64,000 bases of DNA from Prevotella sp. (GCA_017557405.1 JAFYYV010000028.1:186001-250000); one strand, 5' to 3'; numbered from the stretch's first letter, positions 25,654-36,145 are shown. Notes: generated by a model not told the origin, from the letters alone. Numbers and translations are program-made.

Positions 25654-25857
25654 TCAAAGTTCCAAGAGGAGGTCGGCCACTTCCTCGGGTGTGTTGAAAA
25701 GAATGCCATCAGCCAACTCGGCGTCCGACAGATGAGCCAAGAGCTTCTTAGCTTCTTTTTCTAGAATCACAGGGTAGCCGTCTTCAGGATCTCGGCGGTC
25801 GAGCATAGCCTGCAGAATGGCTTCGCGATAGGCTTGGATTTCGTTGTTCGATTCCAT
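25654..25857 (-). CDS. Small acidic protein of unknown function
   Basis: 67 residues, acidic and helical (YREAILQAMLDRRDPEDGY; LSDAELADGILFNTPEEVAD). No family recognised. Its spacing to the 51-residue gene upstream (19 bp) and the TPR gene downstream (10 bp) indicates one operon. Confidence 0.75.
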   Translation of the reverse strand: MESNNEIQAYREAILQAMLDRRDPEDGYPVILEKEAKKLLAHLSDAELADGILFNTPEEVADLLLEL

Positions 25858-25876
25858 ATTGTCTTTGTTTTTCGTT

Positions 25877-26032
25877 TTATATTCCTTCCTGAATGTAGTT
25901 TTTGGTCGTCATATCGTAGTAGAGCGCCTCCAATTCAGCCAAAGTCAGTTGCTCAACGGAGTGCTCGATGACGCGAATGAGTTCTTCTCGGCGGTATTCG
26001 CCAGTAGCTTCGAAGCGATGGAAATTTGCCAT
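25877..26032 (-). CDS. Small protein of unknown function, first gene of operon
   Basis: 51 residues, start at 26032 (MANFHRFEATGEYRREELIR), helical and acidic, ending YDMTTKNYIQEGI. A longer frame upstream is rejected because the promoter box TATCTTTG lies just before this ATG. Parallels in sequence style to the 67-residue neighbour suggest a small regulatory or adaptor pair; no function assigned. Confidence 0.65.
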   Translation of the reverse strand: MANFHRFEATGEYRREELIRVIEHSVEQLTLAELEALYYDMTTKNYIQEGI

Positions 26033-26050
26033 AATGTTGTCCTTTTGCGG

Positions 26051-26058
26051 CAAAGATA
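26051..26058 (-). promoter_or_regulatory. Promoter -7 box for the small-protein/TPR operon
   Basis: TATCTTTG on the minus strand, 18 bp before the ATG at 26032; no clear -33 box. Confidence 0.55.
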
Positions 26059-26194
26059 GGCAAAAAAGCTGATACGTCGATAAAATGTCAGCGTAAAATA
26101 GTATAATATACTTAAAAGAGTGTTCTTTTGAAAGGAATATGATGGTGGCAGCCGATTTTATTTGTATTTTTGCATGAGAAAACGAATGAGGAAT

Positions 26195-26701
26195 ATGAAA
26201 GAGATTTACTTGGCTGGAGGATGCTTCTGGGGAACCGAGCATTATTTCAAACAGATTGCGGGCGTTGTGGAGACAGAAGTGGGGTTTGCCAACGGAAACA
26301 CCGAGAATCCCACCTATCAGGAGGTGTATACCGACCAGACGGGCTATGCCGAAACGGTTCGTATCAAGTACGATGAGACGAAAATAGACTTGGAGTTTTT
26401 GCTCAACATGTTTTTCAAAGCCATAGAACCGACAAGTCTGAATCGGCAGGGACATGATGAAGGAACACGCTATCGCACAGGTGTTTATTACACAGATGAG
26501 AGCGAACTATCCGTCATTCGGAAGGTGTTTGCCGAACAACAGGCGTTGCTTTCAGAGCCTATCGCTGTGGAGGTGGAGCCTTTGAAGAACTTCTATACAG
26601 CCGAAGAATACCATCAGGATTATCTCGACAAGAATCCTACTGGCTATTGTCATCTTCCGCTTTCGCTGTTCGAGTTTGCGCGAAATGCGAAAAAGAATTA
26701 G
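26195..26701 (+). CDS. msrA: Peptide-methionine (S)-S-oxide reductase
   Basis: 168 residues. [11 protein letters not shown] carries the catalytic Cys; [13 protein letters not shown] and [14 protein letters not shown] complete the family pattern. It reduces methionine-S-sulfoxide in oxidised proteins. Only the MsrA domain is present, without an MsrB fusion. A TATTTTTG box at 26165-26172 allows only a very short leader, so ATG 26195 or 26186 is used. It converges with queC and overlaps it by 4 bp. Confidence 0.95.
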   Translation: MKEIYLAGGCFWGTEHYFKQIAGVVETEVGFANGNTENPTYQEVYTDQTGYAETVRIKYDETKIDLEFLLNMFFKAIEPTSLNRQGHDEGTRYRTGVYYTDESELSVIRKVFAEQQALLSEPIAVEVEPLKNFYTAEEYHQDYLDKNPTGYCHLPLSLFEFARNAKKN

Positions 26702-27351
26702 GATTCGTACTCGGTGGTGTCCTCGATGCCAGCCTCGGCCAGCGCTTCTTTGCGCTCCACACAGGTTCCGCAACGGCCACAATGTTTCTCACCACCCTTG
26801 TAGCACGACCAAGTTTCGGTATAGTCGATACCCAGTTCACGACCTCTTGCCGCTATCTCGCCCTTTGTCAGATGGGTGTAGGGGGTAAGCAGATGGACGT
26901 TGATGAAGGTTCCTGCTTGGGCAGTCAGGTCGAATGCTTTGACAAAGGCAGGTGTGCAATCGGGATAGATAGTATGGTCGCCCGCATGATTGGCCATCAT
27001 CACATTCTTCAGGTTGTTGCTTTCGGCTATTCCTACGGCAATCGAGAGCATGATGGCATTTCGGAAAGGCACAACGGTGGATTTCATATTATCGTCGGCG
27101 TAGTGTCCTTCGGGAATGGCTTCGGCACCTTCGAGCAACGAACTCTTGAAATACTTCGTCATGAACTCTAAAGGAATGACAATATGCTTGATGCCCAACC
27201 GTTGGCAATGAAGTTGGGCGAAAGGAATCTCGCGTGCATTGTGGTTGCTGCCATAATCGAAAGAGATGGCCAACGCAATACGTTCTTGCTCGTCGTAGAG
27301 CAGGGTGGTGGAGTCCATCCCACCGCTTAGAATCAATACAGAATCTTTCAT
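26698..27351 (-). CDS. queC: 7-cyano-7-deazaguanine synthase
   Basis: 217 residues. [12 protein letters not shown] is the PP-loop ATP site; [19 protein letters not shown] provides the zinc-binding Cys set; [14 protein letters not shown] is conserved. It converts carboxy-deazaguanine to preQ0 for queuosine. The ATG at 27351 is chosen because the promoter box TACCTTTG (27374-27367) lies directly upstream, excluding the longer frame. No other queuosine gene is in the window. Confidence 0.95.
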   Translation of the reverse strand: MKDSVLILSGGMDSTTLLYDEQERIALAISFDYGSNHNAREIPFAQLHCQRLGIKHIVIPLEFMTKYFKSSLLEGAEAIPEGHYADDNMKSTVVPFRNAIMLSIAVGIAESNNLKNVMMANHAGDHTIYPDCTPAFVKAFDLTAQAGTFINVHLLTPYTHLTKGEIAARGRELGIDYTETWSCYKGGEKHCGRCGTCVERKEALAEAGIEDTTEYES

Positions 27352-27521
27352 TTTCTCTTTTTGTTGCAAAGGTAGCAAAAATCAATCAACTTGATGGCTT
27401 TTTCGTTAATAAATCGACTTGGAATGCATGTTTTGCTATCCCGACATGACATAATGGTCGGTGTAGGGCAAAAAAAGTATAAATAATCAATTCACTCTTC
27501 ACGTATCACAATTAAAATTAG

Positions 27522-27529
27522 TAACTTTG
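27522..27529 (+). promoter_or_regulatory. pgk promoter -7 box
   Basis: TAACTTTG, about 40 bp before the ATG at 27571; no convincing -33 box. Confidence 0.55.
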
Positions 27530-27570
27530 CGTTCATAATTGTATTATGTAAATAATTTAACAACACAACT

Positions 27571-28821
27571 ATGACAATCAACGAATTCAATTTTGCTGGT
27601 AAAAAGGCAATCGTGCGCGTTGACTTCAACGTGCCCCTTGACGAGAATGGTAAGATTACGGACGACACTCGTATTCGTGGTGCTCTTCCCACTCTGAAGA
27701 AGATTCTGGCTGACGGTGGTGCTCTCATCATCATGAGCCACATGGGTAAGCCTAAAGGAAAGGTGAACCCCAAGTTCTCTTTGGGACAAATCAAAGACGC
27801 TGTGGCTGATGCTCTGGGTGTTCCTGTGACGTTCGCTCCCGACTGTGCCAAGGCTCAGGAGGCTGCCGCCGCCCTGAAGATGGGTGAGGCTCTGCTGCTT
27901 GAGAACCTTCGCTTCTATCCTGAGGAGGAAGGAAAGCCTGTTGGAATCGAGAAGGACGACCCCGCTTACGACGATGCTAAGAAGGCCATGAAGGCCAGCC
28001 AGAAGGAGTTTGCCAAGACATTGGCTTCGTATGCTGACTGCTATGTGATGGACGCTTTTGGTACCGCCCACCGCAAGCACGCTTCTACAGCTGTGATTGC
28101 CGACTATTTCGATGCCGACAACAAGATGCTTGGTTTGCTGATGGAGAAAGAGGTGACGGCTGTCGACAACATCCTTTCTAACATCAAGCGTCCTTTCACT
28201 GCCATCATGGGTGGCTCGAAGGTCAGCACCAAGATTGGTATCATCGAGAACCTGCTCGGTAAGGTTGACAACCTGATTCTTTGTGGTGGTATGACCTACA
28301 CCTTCGCAAAGGCTATGGGTGGTGAGATTGGTAACTCTATCGTTGAGCTCGACAAGTTGGATGTGGCTCTCGACGTGATGAAGAAGGCCAAGGAGAACGG
28401 TGTGAACCTCGTTCTGGGTACCGACTGCATCGCTGCTGACAGCTTCTCTAACGACGCCAACACTCAGGTTTGCCCCGCAAACGCCATCCCCGAAGGATGG
28501 GAAGGTCTTGATGCAGGTCCTGAGACACGCAAGGCTTTTGCTGAGGCTATTGAGCCCGCCAAGACCATTCTGTGGAACGGTCCTGCTGGCGTGTTCGAGT
28601 TCGACAACTTCATCGGTGGTTCGAAGGCTATTGCCGACGCTATTGCCAAAGCAACCGCAAATGGTGCATTCTCGCTCATCGGTGGTGGAGACTCTGTTGC
28701 TTGCATCAACAAGTTCGGTATGGCCGACCAGGTGAGCTACATCTCTACTGGTGGTGGTGCTTTGCTCGAGGCTATCGAGGGCAAGGTGCTCCCAGGTGTG
28801 GCCGCTATCAAAGGCGAATAA
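27571..28821 (+). CDS. pgk: Phosphoglycerate kinase
   Basis: 416 residues. [13 protein letters not shown] is the substrate-binding start; [24 protein letters not shown] and the ATP-side [13 protein letters not shown] are all present. It transfers the phosphate of 1,3-bisphosphoglycerate to ADP in glycolysis. Single gene with promoter and a strong terminator; highly expressed codon use. Confidence 0.97.
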   Translation: MTINEFNFAGKKAIVRVDFNVPLDENGKITDDTRIRGALPTLKKILADGGALIIMSHMGKPKGKVNPKFSLGQIKDAVADALGVPVTFAPDCAKAQEAAAALKMGEALLLENLRFYPEEEGKPVGIEKDDPAYDDAKKAMKASQKEFAKTLASYADCYVMDAFGTAHRKHASTAVIADYFDADNKMLGLLMEKEVTAVDNILSNIKRPFTAIMGGSKVSTKIGIIENLLGKVDNLILCGGMTYTFAKAMGGEIGNSIVELDKLDVALDVMKKAKENGVNLVLGTDCIAADSFSNDANTQVCPANAIPEGWEGLDAGPETRKAFAEAIEPAKTILWNGPAGVFEFDNFIGGSKAIADAIAKATANGAFSLIGGGDSVACINKFGMADQVSYISTGGGALLEAIEGKVLPGVAAIKGE

Positions 28822-28840
28822 GCAAATCTCAAATAACCAA

Positions 28841-28878
28841 AAGAGTGCAAACCGTTTGCGTGGTTTGCACTCTTTTTT
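28841..28878 (+). terminator. pgk terminator
   Basis: AAGAGTGCAAACC pairs perfectly with GGTTTGCACTCTT and is followed by a T run; 13-bp stem. Confidence 0.93.
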
Positions 28879-28904
28879 AATTCTTTATTGAACGATGCGA
28901 GCTT

Positions 28905-29732
28905 TTACTTGGGGATTTTCTCGAGTTCTATGGCCATTTCTTGCTGTAGCTCGCGTGCTTTGTTACCTGCAATCTCGGCATAATGCTCATCGGAAGAAGC
29001 ATAGATGATGCCACGAGATGAATTGACCAACAAACCACAATCCTTGTTCATTCCATATTTGCATACTTCTTGCAACGAACCTCCTTGTGCTCCTACGCCA
29101 GGAACAAGAAGGAAGTGATTAGGAGCGATGCGGCGGATGTCTTTGAACATCTCTCCTTGTGTAGCACCCACAACGAACATCATGTTCTCTGTTGTTCCCC
29201 ATTCCAATCCTTTGTGAAGCACCTTTTCAAAGAGACGTTCTCCATTGGCATCTTGCATGAACTGGAAGTCGAGGCTTCCCTTGTTGCTAGTCAACGCCAA
29301 CATGACAACCCACTTGTTTTCGTACTCGAGGAAGGGTGTGACTGAATCCTCACCCATATAAGGGGCGACCGTCAAAGCGTCCACCTCGTATTCATCAAAG
29401 AAAGTGCGGGCGTACATCTTCGATGTGTTGCCGATATCACCACGTTTGGCATCAGCGATGATGAAATGGTGGGGATGGTTTTCCTTGATGTACTTGATGG
29501 TCTTCTTGAATGCCGTCATCCCATGAATGCCGTGAGCCTCGTAGAAGGCGAGGTTCGGCTTGTAAGCGACACAATAGGGAGCCGTTGCGTCGATGATCTC
29601 CTTGTTGAACTCAAATAGAGGATCATGAAGGTCAAGCAGATGGATGGGGATCTTCTTCGCATCGGTGTCAAGTCCGACGCAAAGAAATGATTTCTTGGCA
29701 AAGATTTGCTGGATTAACTCTTGTCTTGTCAT
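28905..29732 (-). CDS. pyrF: Orotidine 5'-phosphate decarboxylase (long type)
   Basis: 275 residues, the longer type-2 form. The catalytic set [13 protein letters not shown] contains the Lys-Asp pair; LCVGLDTD is the N-terminal strand and [16 protein letters not shown] the phosphate-binding loop. It decarboxylates OMP to UMP. Last gene of the eight-gene minus-strand operon, 53 bp after prfA. Confidence 0.96.
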   Translation of the reverse strand: MTRQELIQQIFAKKSFLCVGLDTDAKKIPIHLLDLHDPLFEFNKEIIDATAPYCVAYKPNLAFYEAHGIHGMTAFKKTIKYIKENHPHHFIIADAKRGDIGNTSKMYARTFFDEYEVDALTVAPYMGEDSVTPFLEYENKWVVMLALTSNKGSLDFQFMQDANGERLFEKVLHKGLEWGTTENMMFVVGATQGEMFKDIRRIAPNHFLLVPGVGAQGGSLQEVCKYGMNKDCGLLVNSSRGIIYASSDEHYAEIAGNKARELQQEMAIELEKIPK

Positions 29733-29785
29733 ATCTCAATCGGTTAATTAATAATGTGTCTGATGGTAAGATAAATGTCTCTTGC

Positions 29786-30895
29786 TTAGAGCTCGGATTC
29801 TTTCATGCGTTCGGCATTCTCAGCAACTGTAAGCGCATCAATCATGTCCTGTATGTTGCCACCAAGGAATCCTTGAAGGTCGTAGATGGTGTAGCCGATG
29901 CGATGATCGGTCACACGACCTTGCGGGAAGTTGTAGGTGCGGATCTTTGCCGAACGGTCTCCTGTTGACACGAGGCTCTTGCGGCGCGAAGCAATGTCAT
30001 CTACGTATTTCTGATGTTCCTTGTCGTAGATGAACGTATAGAGGCGTGAGAGTGCGCGCTCCTTGTTCTTCGGTTGGTCGCGTGTCTCAGTACATTCGAT
30101 GAGAATCTCCTCCGTCTCACCCGTGTTGGGATTCTTCCACATGTAGCGCAGACGAACTCCCGATTCCACCTTGTTGACATTCTGTCCACCCGCACCACTC
30201 GAACGGAAGGTGTCCCATTTGATTTCACCTTCGTTGATGTGGACCTCGAACTTGTCAGCCTCAGGCAATACGGCAACGGTAGCGGCACTTGTATGCATAC
30301 GACCTTGCGTCTCTGTGGCGGGCACACGTTGAACACGATGCACACCCGACTCATATTTCAAAGTGCCATAGACATCTGTTCCGCTGATGGCGAAATCGAT
30401 TTCCTTGAAGCCGCCCACAGCACCCTCGCTTTCGCTTGTCACGCTGAGCGTCCAACCTTTCGAGTCGCAATACTTCTTGTACATCATGAACAAGTCGCCA
30501 GCAAAAAGACAAGCTTCGTCGCCTCCTGTTCCTGCACGAATCTCCATCTGCACGTTCTTGGCGTCCTCAGGGTCTTTCGGTACGAGGGCAATCTTGATTT
30601 CCTCTTCCAACTTGGGTTGTAAGGCCTCGTTCTCAGAGAGTTCCTCGCGAGCCATCTCCTTCATGTCGGGGTCGCTCTCGTTAGCCAAGATGTCTTTGGC
30701 CTCGCTGATGGCATTCAGACAGGCAATATAGCGTTTGCGGGCGTCCATGATGTCGCTCAGGTCCTTGTATTCCTTCGTCAGTTTCACAAACCGTTGTTGG
30801 TCGGTGATGACATCAGGGTCGGTGATCAAGGTGGAGACTTCCTCAAAGCGAGCCTCCAAACCTTCAAGTTTCTGCAATATACTGTTATTCTCCAT
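29786..30895 (-). CDS. prfA: Peptide chain release factor 1
   Basis: 369 residues. GAGGQNVNKVESGVRL carries the GGQ peptidyl-hydrolysis motif; RVPATETQGRMHTSAATVAV contains the PAT-type codon recognition triplet of RF1. It releases peptides at UAA and UAG. It lies between the 110-residue unknown gene and pyrF. Confidence 0.96.
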   Translation of the reverse strand: MENNSILQKLEGLEARFEEVSTLITDPDVITDQQRFVKLTKEYKDLSDIMDARKRYIACLNAISEAKDILANESDPDMKEMAREELSENEALQPKLEEEIKIALVPKDPEDAKNVQMEIRAGTGGDEACLFAGDLFMMYKKYCDSKGWTLSVTSESEGAVGGFKEIDFAISGTDVYGTLKYESGVHRVQRVPATETQGRMHTSAATVAVLPEADKFEVHINEGEIKWDTFRSSGAGGQNVNKVESGVRLRYMWKNPNTGETEEILIECTETRDQPKNKERALSRLYTFIYDKEHQKYVDDIASRRKSLVSTGDRSAKIRTYNFPQGRVTDHRIGYTIYDLQGFLGGNIQDMIDALTVAENAERMKESEL

Positions 30896-30913
30896 ATTTG
30901 ATTCTTCTTTTTT

Positions 30914-31240
30914 TCATTCCCACTCACCTGGGTGCTTGCCTTTTATGCTGGTGATTCCCAGCTCTTTCAAAGGCGTCTGTCTGTCCCATTTCGTGTACTG
31001 TATTCTCTTTCCGTCATCGCAGACATAGGCAAGTACGCCAATATTGGACTCCAAGGCCCACCGTGCAGTTCCGCCAGTATAAGGGATGGCACTATAGTTG
31101 TCAATTCGTTTCGTGATGAGGTATTGTATCAAATCTTCTAATACGCTATCTTCAGGTAATGTGATTGTGAGATTGCGGTTAACATAGTCATCGCCAGCAC
31201 ACACCGATTCGCGAGAGTATTTGATAGCATTATCCATCAT
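30914..31240 (-). CDS. Unknown protein between purM and prfA
   Basis: 108 residues from ATG 31240 (MMDNAIKYSRESVC). Starts 6 bp after purM and ends 18 bp before prfA, so it is certainly in the operon. No signal peptide. Segments: LPEDSVLEDLIQYLITKRID (helix), YTGGTARWALESNIGVLAYV, and KWDRQTPLKELGITS. I do not recognise the family; codon use is like that of its neighbours. Confidence 0.7.
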   Translation of the reverse strand: MMDNAIKYSRESVCAGDDYVNRNLTITLPEDSVLEDLIQYLITKRIDNYSAIPYTGGTARWALESNIGVLAYVCDDGKRIQYTKWDRQTPLKELGITSIKGKHPGEWE

Positions 31241-31246
31241 TTTCAA

Positions 31247-32413
31247 TCATTTGTAATCGAAGGTGCCGAATTCACTCTTGATGGTGAGACTCTTCGTTCC
31301 TTCTTCGATGTGTCCAACGATCTGTGCGTCGATGTTGAACGACTTGGAGATTTCAATCACCTTGTCAGCCACTTCTGGGCACACGTAAATCTCCATGCGG
31401 TGTCCCATGTTGAACACCTGGTACATCTCACGCCAGTCGGTGCCGGAGCATTCATGTATGGCACGGAAGAGTGGTGGGATGGGGAACATGTTGTCTTTCA
31501 CCACGCGGCAATTGTCGTTGACGAAGTGTAACACTTTCGTTTGTGCGCCTCCTGTGCAATGCACCATCCCGTGAATCTCAGGACGAAGCTCGTCGAGCAT
31601 TTTCTTGATGACAGGGGCGTATGTTCGTGTGGGCGACAACACCAATTGTCCTGCATCGACAGGAGAACCCTCCACATTATCGGTCAGTTTGTATTTGCCG
31701 CTGTAAACGAGTTCGTTGGGAACATTGTGATCAAAACTCTCAGGATACTTCTCCGCCAAGTATTTGGCGAAGACATCATGACGTGCGGAGGTAAGTCCGT
31801 TGCTTCCCATACCGCCATTGTATCGTTTCTCGTAGGTGGCTTGTCCTGTAGATGAAAGTCCCACAATGACATCACCCGGTCGAATGTTGGCATTATCGAT
31901 GACATCTTTGCGTTTCATGCGACAGGTGACGGTGGAGTCAACGATGATGGTGCGCACCAGGTCGCCTACGTCAGCTGTCTCACCACCCGTGGGGTAGATG
32001 CCGATTCCCATCTCGCGAAGTTCAGCCAATAGTTCGTCGGTTCCGTTGATGATAGCCGAGATGACCTCACCAGGCACTAACATCTTGTTGCGTCCGATGG
32101 TCGAACTGACAAGAATGTTATCCACCGCACCCACGCAAAGCAAGTCGTCGGTGTTCATCACAATGGCATCTTGCGCAATACCTTTCCAGACAGAGAGGTC
32201 GCCTGTTTCCTTCCAATACATGTAAGCCAACGCCGACTTCGTTCCAGCGCCGTCAGCATGCATGATGTTGCAATATTCAGGGTCTCCACCGAGAATGTCG
32301 GGGATGATTTTGCAGAATGCTTGTGGGAAGATACCCTTGTCAATGTTCTTGATGGCGTTGTGTACGTCTTCCTTCGCGGCACTTACACCACGCATCATAT
32401 ATCGATTGTCCAT
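31247..32413 (-). CDS. purM: Phosphoribosylformylglycinamidine cyclo-ligase (AIR synthase)
   Basis: 388 residues. HADGAGTKSALAYMYWKE, the Asp-rich MNTDDLLCVGA and GGETADVGDLV match the PurM ATP and substrate sites. It closes the imidazole ring in purine synthesis. The Bacteroidetes version is a little longer than E. coli PurM (345). ATG at 32413 preferred over an upstream TTG that lies inside tandem heptamers. Confidence 0.94.
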   Translation of the reverse strand: MDNRYMMRGVSAAKEDVHNAIKNIDKGIFPQAFCKIIPDILGGDPEYCNIMHADGAGTKSALAYMYWKETGDLSVWKGIAQDAIVMNTDDLLCVGAVDNILVSSTIGRNKMLVPGEVISAIINGTDELLAELREMGIGIYPTGGETADVGDLVRTIIVDSTVTCRMKRKDVIDNANIRPGDVIVGLSSTGQATYEKRYNGGMGSNGLTSARHDVFAKYLAEKYPESFDHNVPNELVYSGKYKLTDNVEGSPVDAGQLVLSPTRTYAPVIKKMLDELRPEIHGMVHCTGGAQTKVLHFVNDNCRVVKDNMFPIPPLFRAIHECSGTDWREMYQVFNMGHRMEIYVCPEVADKVIEISKSFNIDAQIVGHIEEGTKSLTIKSEFGTFDYK

Positions 32414-32416
32414 AAT

Positions 32417-32458
32417 GTTCAATATTCAATGTTCAATGTTCAATGTTCAATATTCAAT
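32417..32458. repeat. Heptamer tandem repeat between aroE and purM
   Basis: Six exact-phase 7-bp units: GTTCAAT, ATTCAAT, GTTCAAT three times, ATTCAAT. Same unit as at 9431-9465 and, on the other strand, at 41437-41464. Confidence 0.9.
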
Positions 32459-33201
32459 CATCTCTCGTGCCAGAACTCCCATGAAGCGAAAGCCTGAAGC
32501 AACAGCATCTCCAAACCATTCTTGACTGTTGCTCCACGCTCTTTTCCTTTCTTCATGAAGAGCGTTTCATCGGGATTGTAGATGAGGTCGTAGAGCAAAG
32601 TGTGGTTGTCCATTGCTTCGTAAGGCAGGTCGGGGCAAGAGTCAACATTGGGATACATGCCAAGTGGGGTGCAGTTGACGATGACATTGTATTCCTGAAT
32701 GTCTTCGGGCGTGATCTTGTTGTATTGGATGGTACCAGGACGTTCAAAACGACTGACAAATACCGTTTCCAATCCCAACGACTTGAGTCCGTAGTTGATG
32801 GCTTTCGAGGCACCTCCCGTACCCAAGATGAGCGCTTTCTTGTGGCATTGCTCCAGCAAGGGTTCGATGCTCTGTGTGAATCCGATGACATCGCTGTTGT
32901 ATCCTTTCAGATGAATGTCTTTTCCTTTATGGCTGACTCGAATCACGTTGACAGCACCAATGGCACGGGCTTCAGGGCTGACGGAATCGAGATAGGGGAT
33001 CACCTTCTCCTTGTAGGGAATGGTCACATTGAGTCCCTTCAACTCGGGATTGGTGTCGAGCACTTCAGCCAAGTCCTCTATCGATGGAATCTCGAAGTTG
33101 ACGTATTCGGCATCGATACTTTCGTTTTGAAACTTTTCGTTGAAATAGCCGATAGAGAACGAATGCCCTAAAGGATATCCAATCAATCCATACTTATCCA
33201 T
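32458..33201 (-). CDS. aroE: Shikimate dehydrogenase
   Basis: 247 residues. YGLIGYPLGHSFS binds shikimate; LNVTIPYKEKVIPYL holds the catalytic Lys; ILGTGGASKAINYGL is the NADP turn. It reduces 3-dehydroshikimate in aromatic amino-acid synthesis. ATG 33201 (MDKYGLIGY) chosen because an upstream start would overlap ubiE. Five bp after ubiE. Confidence 0.95.
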   Translation of the reverse strand: MDKYGLIGYPLGHSFSIGYFNEKFQNESIDAEYVNFEIPSIEDLAEVLDTNPELKGLNVTIPYKEKVIPYLDSVSPEARAIGAVNVIRVSHKGKDIHLKGYNSDVIGFTQSIEPLLEQCHKKALILGTGGASKAINYGLKSLGLETVFVSRFERPGTIQYNKITPEDIQEYNVIVNCTPLGMYPNVDSCPDLPYEAMDNHTLLYDLIYNPDETLFMKKGKERGATVKNGLEMLLLQAFASWEFWHER

Positions 33202-33205
33202 AGTC

Positions 33206-33943
33206 TTATTTTGTTGCGAAATACATGGTGCAAATACCACATGTGAGTCGTCGGAAACTGGCATCTGAGAAGCCTGCCGACTTTAAGATTTCCACCATTT
33301 GCTCTCCTTGCGGGAAGGCTTCGATGGTGGCCGTGAGATAGGCGTATGCACTTTGGTCTTTCGAGATGAGTCGACCATAAATGGGCAATACGGTGTGCGA
33401 ATAGACATGAAACAGTTGGCGCATAGGAAAAGAAACGGGACGTGTGAGTTCAACGATACTCAGATGTCCTCCTTCTTTCAGCACTCTGTATATTTCTTTG
33501 AGTCCTTTGTCAAGGTTTGCGAAGTTCCGAATGCCGAATGCCGCTGTCACGGTATCGAACGTGTTGTCGGAGTAGGAGAGTGACAGGCAATCCTCTTTTT
33601 TGAATTGGATGATGTCCGAGAGCCCTTCTTGCTCCACCTTTTTCCGTCCTATCTCCATCATTCCCTCCGAGATGTCGGCTCCAACCAATGTTTGTGGTCG
33701 AAGCATCTTGGCAGCAAGAATCGCAAAATCACCCGTTCCTGTGGCTATGTCGAGCATGGTCTTCGGCTCATACGGAGCGAGTTGCTTGATAGCCTTCTTG
33801 CGCCACCCTCGGTCAATGTCCCACGATAGCCTATGGTTCAACTTGTCGTAAGTGGGCGCGATGCTGTCGAACATTTCCTCCACTTGTGAGGTTTTGTCGC
33901 CAGCGTCGTGATAGGGTTTGATGTTCTCTTGCTCGTAGGGCAT
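33206..33943 (-). CDS. ubiE: Demethylmenaquinone methyltransferase
   Basis: 245 residues. SAM site [15 protein letters not shown], the family signatures [17 protein letters not shown] and [13 protein letters not shown]. It methylates demethylmenaquinone in respiratory quinone synthesis; as Bacteroidales make menaquinone, menG is the better functional name. Seven bp after purC. Confidence 0.94.
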   Translation of the reverse strand: MPYEQENIKPYHDAGDKTSQVEEMFDSIAPTYDKLNHRLSWDIDRGWRKKAIKQLAPYEPKTMLDIATGTGDFAILAAKMLRPQTLVGADISEGMMEIGRKKVEQEGLSDIIQFKKEDCLSLSYSDNTFDTVTAAFGIRNFANLDKGLKEIYRVLKEGGHLSIVELTRPVSFPMRQLFHVYSHTVLPIYGRLISKDQSAYAYLTATIEAFPQGEQMVEILKSAGFSDASFRRLTCGICTMYFATK

Positions 33944-33949
33944 GAATGA

Positions 33950-34897
33950 TTATCTTTTTGCCAACCACTCGGCCACGTTTTTCTCGATTCGAGCCGCAAT
34001 GTCGTTTTCTTCCTCCACCTTGTTGAATCGCTCGCCGGTGATGTGCTCATAGAGTTCGATGTAGCGGTCGCTCACGCTCTCAGCATATTCGTCGGTGATC
34101 TCGGGCATCTGTTGTCCAGGCTCGTTCATGAAGTTGTGTTCGATGAGCCATTGGCGAACGAACTCCTTCGAGAGCTGACGTTGAGGCTCACCCTTCTCGA
34201 ACTTCTCCTCGTAGCCGTCGGCATAGAAATAACGGCTTGAGTCAGGGGTGTGGATCTCGTCGATGAGATAGACCTTTCCGTCGCGCTTTCCGAACTCGTA
34301 TTTCGTGTCAACGAGGATGAGGCCTTGCTTGGCGGCAATCTCCTGACCACGAGCGAACAACTTGCGAGTATAGTCCTCCATGATGGCATAGTCTTCTGCC
34401 GACACGATGCCTTGGGCGATGATCTCTTCACGCGAGATGTTCAAGTCGTGTCCCTCATCGGCCTTCGTCGTGGGCGTGATGATTGGCTCTGGGAAACGCT
34501 CGTTCTCACGCATTCCCTCGGGCAGACGAACACCACATATCTCGCGAACTCCTTTCTTGTAGTCGCGCCAAGCAGAACCCGTCAGAATGCCGCGGATAAT
34601 CATCTCTACGCGGAATCCTTCACACTTCAAACCCACCGTGACCATTGGGTCGGGAGTGGCGAGTTTCCAGTTCGGGCAGATGTCGGCTGTGGCGTCAAGG
34701 AATTTTGCTGCAATCTGGTTGAGCACTTGTCCTTTGAAGGGAATACCTTTGGGAAGAATCACATCGAATGCTGAGATGCGATCGGTTGCCACCATCACCA
34801 TCAGGTCGTCGTTGATGTCATACACATCACGCACTTTTCCGTGATAAACGCTCTTTTGTCCATCAAAATGGAAGTCGGTTTTTGTCAATGCTTTCAT
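33950..34897 (-). CDS. purC: SAICAR synthase
   Basis: 315 residues, the longer form. [13 protein letters not shown] and [20 protein letters not shown] at the N-terminus, [20 protein letters not shown] and TPDSSRYF later are the ATP and substrate signatures. It joins aspartate to CAIR in purine synthesis, linking it with purM in the same operon. Confidence 0.96.
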   Translation of the reverse strand: MKALTKTDFHFDGQKSVYHGKVRDVYDINDDLMVMVATDRISAFDVILPKGIPFKGQVLNQIAAKFLDATADICPNWKLATPDPMVTVGLKCEGFRVEMIIRGILTGSAWRDYKKGVREICGVRLPEGMRENERFPEPIITPTTKADEGHDLNISREEIIAQGIVSAEDYAIMEDYTRKLFARGQEIAAKQGLILVDTKYEFGKRDGKVYLIDEIHTPDSSRYFYADGYEEKFEKGEPQRQLSKEFVRQWLIEHNFMNEPGQQMPEITDEYAESVSDRYIELYEHITGERFNKVEEENDIAARIEKNVAEWLAKR

Positions 34898-34976
34898 CGA
34901 TTGATTTACTATTTTACGATTTACGATTTTACTATTTATTTTACAATTGGTTGGGGTATTTCAATTTTTCAATTTT

Positions 34977-35927
34977 TTAATTTCCCTTTGTCTCCTTGTC
35001 AGCGGCCTCGTAGGCATTCACGATGCGCGTAACGAGTTTGTGGCGCACGATGTCTTTCTTTGTCAGTTCCACCACGCCGATGCCCTCGATACCCGTCAGA
35101 ATGTGCAGCGCCTCTTTCAAACCACTCAGTTGGTTCTTTGGCAGGTCAATCTGCGTCATGTCGCCCGTGATGATCATCTTCGTGTTCCATCCCATACGAG
35201 TGAGGAACATTCTGATTTGTGCGGGTGTGGTGTTCTGTGCCTCGTCGAGAATGACCACAGCATCCGAGAGCGTACGTCCACGCATGAATGCCAGCGGTGC
35301 AATCTGAATGATGTGCTTGTCCATCATGTCTTGTAGCTTCACGGCGGGAATCATGTCCTCCAACGCATCGTAGAGCGGTTGCAGATAGGGGTCTATCTTC
35401 TCCTTCATGTCGCCCGGTAGGAATCCCAGCTTTTCGCCTGCTTCAACGGCAGGACGCGACAAGATGATTTTCTTGGCGGTCTTCTCCTTCAGTGCTCGCA
35501 CGGCCAATGCAATGGAGAGGTAAGTCTTTCCCGTTCCAGCAGGACCTACGGCAAACACCATGTCGTTTTGTTCGAAGGCGTCAATGAGCCGTTGCTGGTT
35601 CTCCGAACGGCTTTTGATGGGACGTCCCGAGAGACTATAGCACACCACTCCTTTCACGGCGTCAGCTTTGGTCTTCTGTCCGTTCACGATGTCAATGATG
35701 TCTTCTTCCGAGAGGGTGTTGTATTTCAACACATGACGACGCATGTTCTCGATTTGTTCTTCGAATCGTTCCATCTCCTCGCTGTCGCCAAGAACGCGAA
35801 TCACATTATCCCTCGCCACGATGCGGAGTTTGGGATATAGTGACTTGATTATTTGCAGATGACCGTTGTTCACGCCATAAAATGCCACAGGGTCAATCTC
35901 TTCGAGTACAATATGCTTCTCTATCAA
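34977..35927 (-). CDS. PhoH-family ATPase
   Basis: 316 residues. P-loop AVGPAGTGKTYLSIALAVRA and Walker B VILDEAQNTTPAQIRMFLTR match PhoH/YbeZ proteins, RNA-associated ATPases linked to YbeY and stress. The start is TTG at 35927: the codon is preceded in frame by a stop 12 bp upstream and homologues begin with a similar IVLE-DPxxFYG segment. First gene of the operon; an 80-bp gap with TTTTACGATTT repeats precedes purC. Confidence 0.9.
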   Translation of the reverse strand: MIEKHIVLEEIDPVAFYGVNNGHLQIIKSLYPKLRIVARDNVIRVLGDSEEMERFEEQIENMRRHVLKYNTLSEEDIIDIVNGQKTKADAVKGVVCYSLSGRPIKSRSENQQRLIDAFEQNDMVFAVGPAGTGKTYLSIALAVRALKEKTAKKIILSRPAVEAGEKLGFLPGDMKEKIDPYLQPLYDALEDMIPAVKLQDMMDKHIIQIAPLAFMRGRTLSDAVVILDEAQNTTPAQIRMFLTRMGWNTKMIITGDMTQIDLPKNQLSGLKEALHILTGIEGIGVVELTKKDIVRHKLVTRIVNAYEAADKETKGN

Positions 35928-36065
35928 ATTCTTTATACCTTAATTATTTATAATGAAGTATCGCAAGCTCCACTTCAAGGTTTAAAGGGCTTAAAGGGGA
36001 GTGGAAGGGGCTTTATACCCTTTACGCTTCAACTTGTGAAAGTTGAATTATATATTTATCGAGTG

Positions 36066-36097
36066 CAAATTTACAATAAAAACACGAAATATACAAA
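36066..36097 (-). promoter_or_regulatory. Promoter of the phoH-purC-ubiE-aroE-purM-prfA-pyrF operon
   Basis: Minus strand TTTG (36097-36094), 20 bp, TAAATTTG (36073-36066). Leader about 130 nt, containing GC-rich inverted sequence around 35970-36020. Confidence 0.6.
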
Positions 36098-36137
36098 TTA
36101 TTCTTTATTCTTAAATGGTAAATTTAAAAAAAATCCG

Positions 36138-36145
36138 TAACTTTG
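36138..36145 (+). promoter_or_regulatory. -7 box directly before the DUF5715-like start codon
   Basis: TAACTTTG ends 5 bp before the ATG at 36151, so the transcript would start at or within a few bases of the start codon. Confidence 0.6.

Noticed and set aside
25877-26455. 192-residue minus-strand protein
   Set aside because: The part upstream of 26032 lies antisense to msrA and past a promoter box; only the 51-residue 3' part looks genuine.
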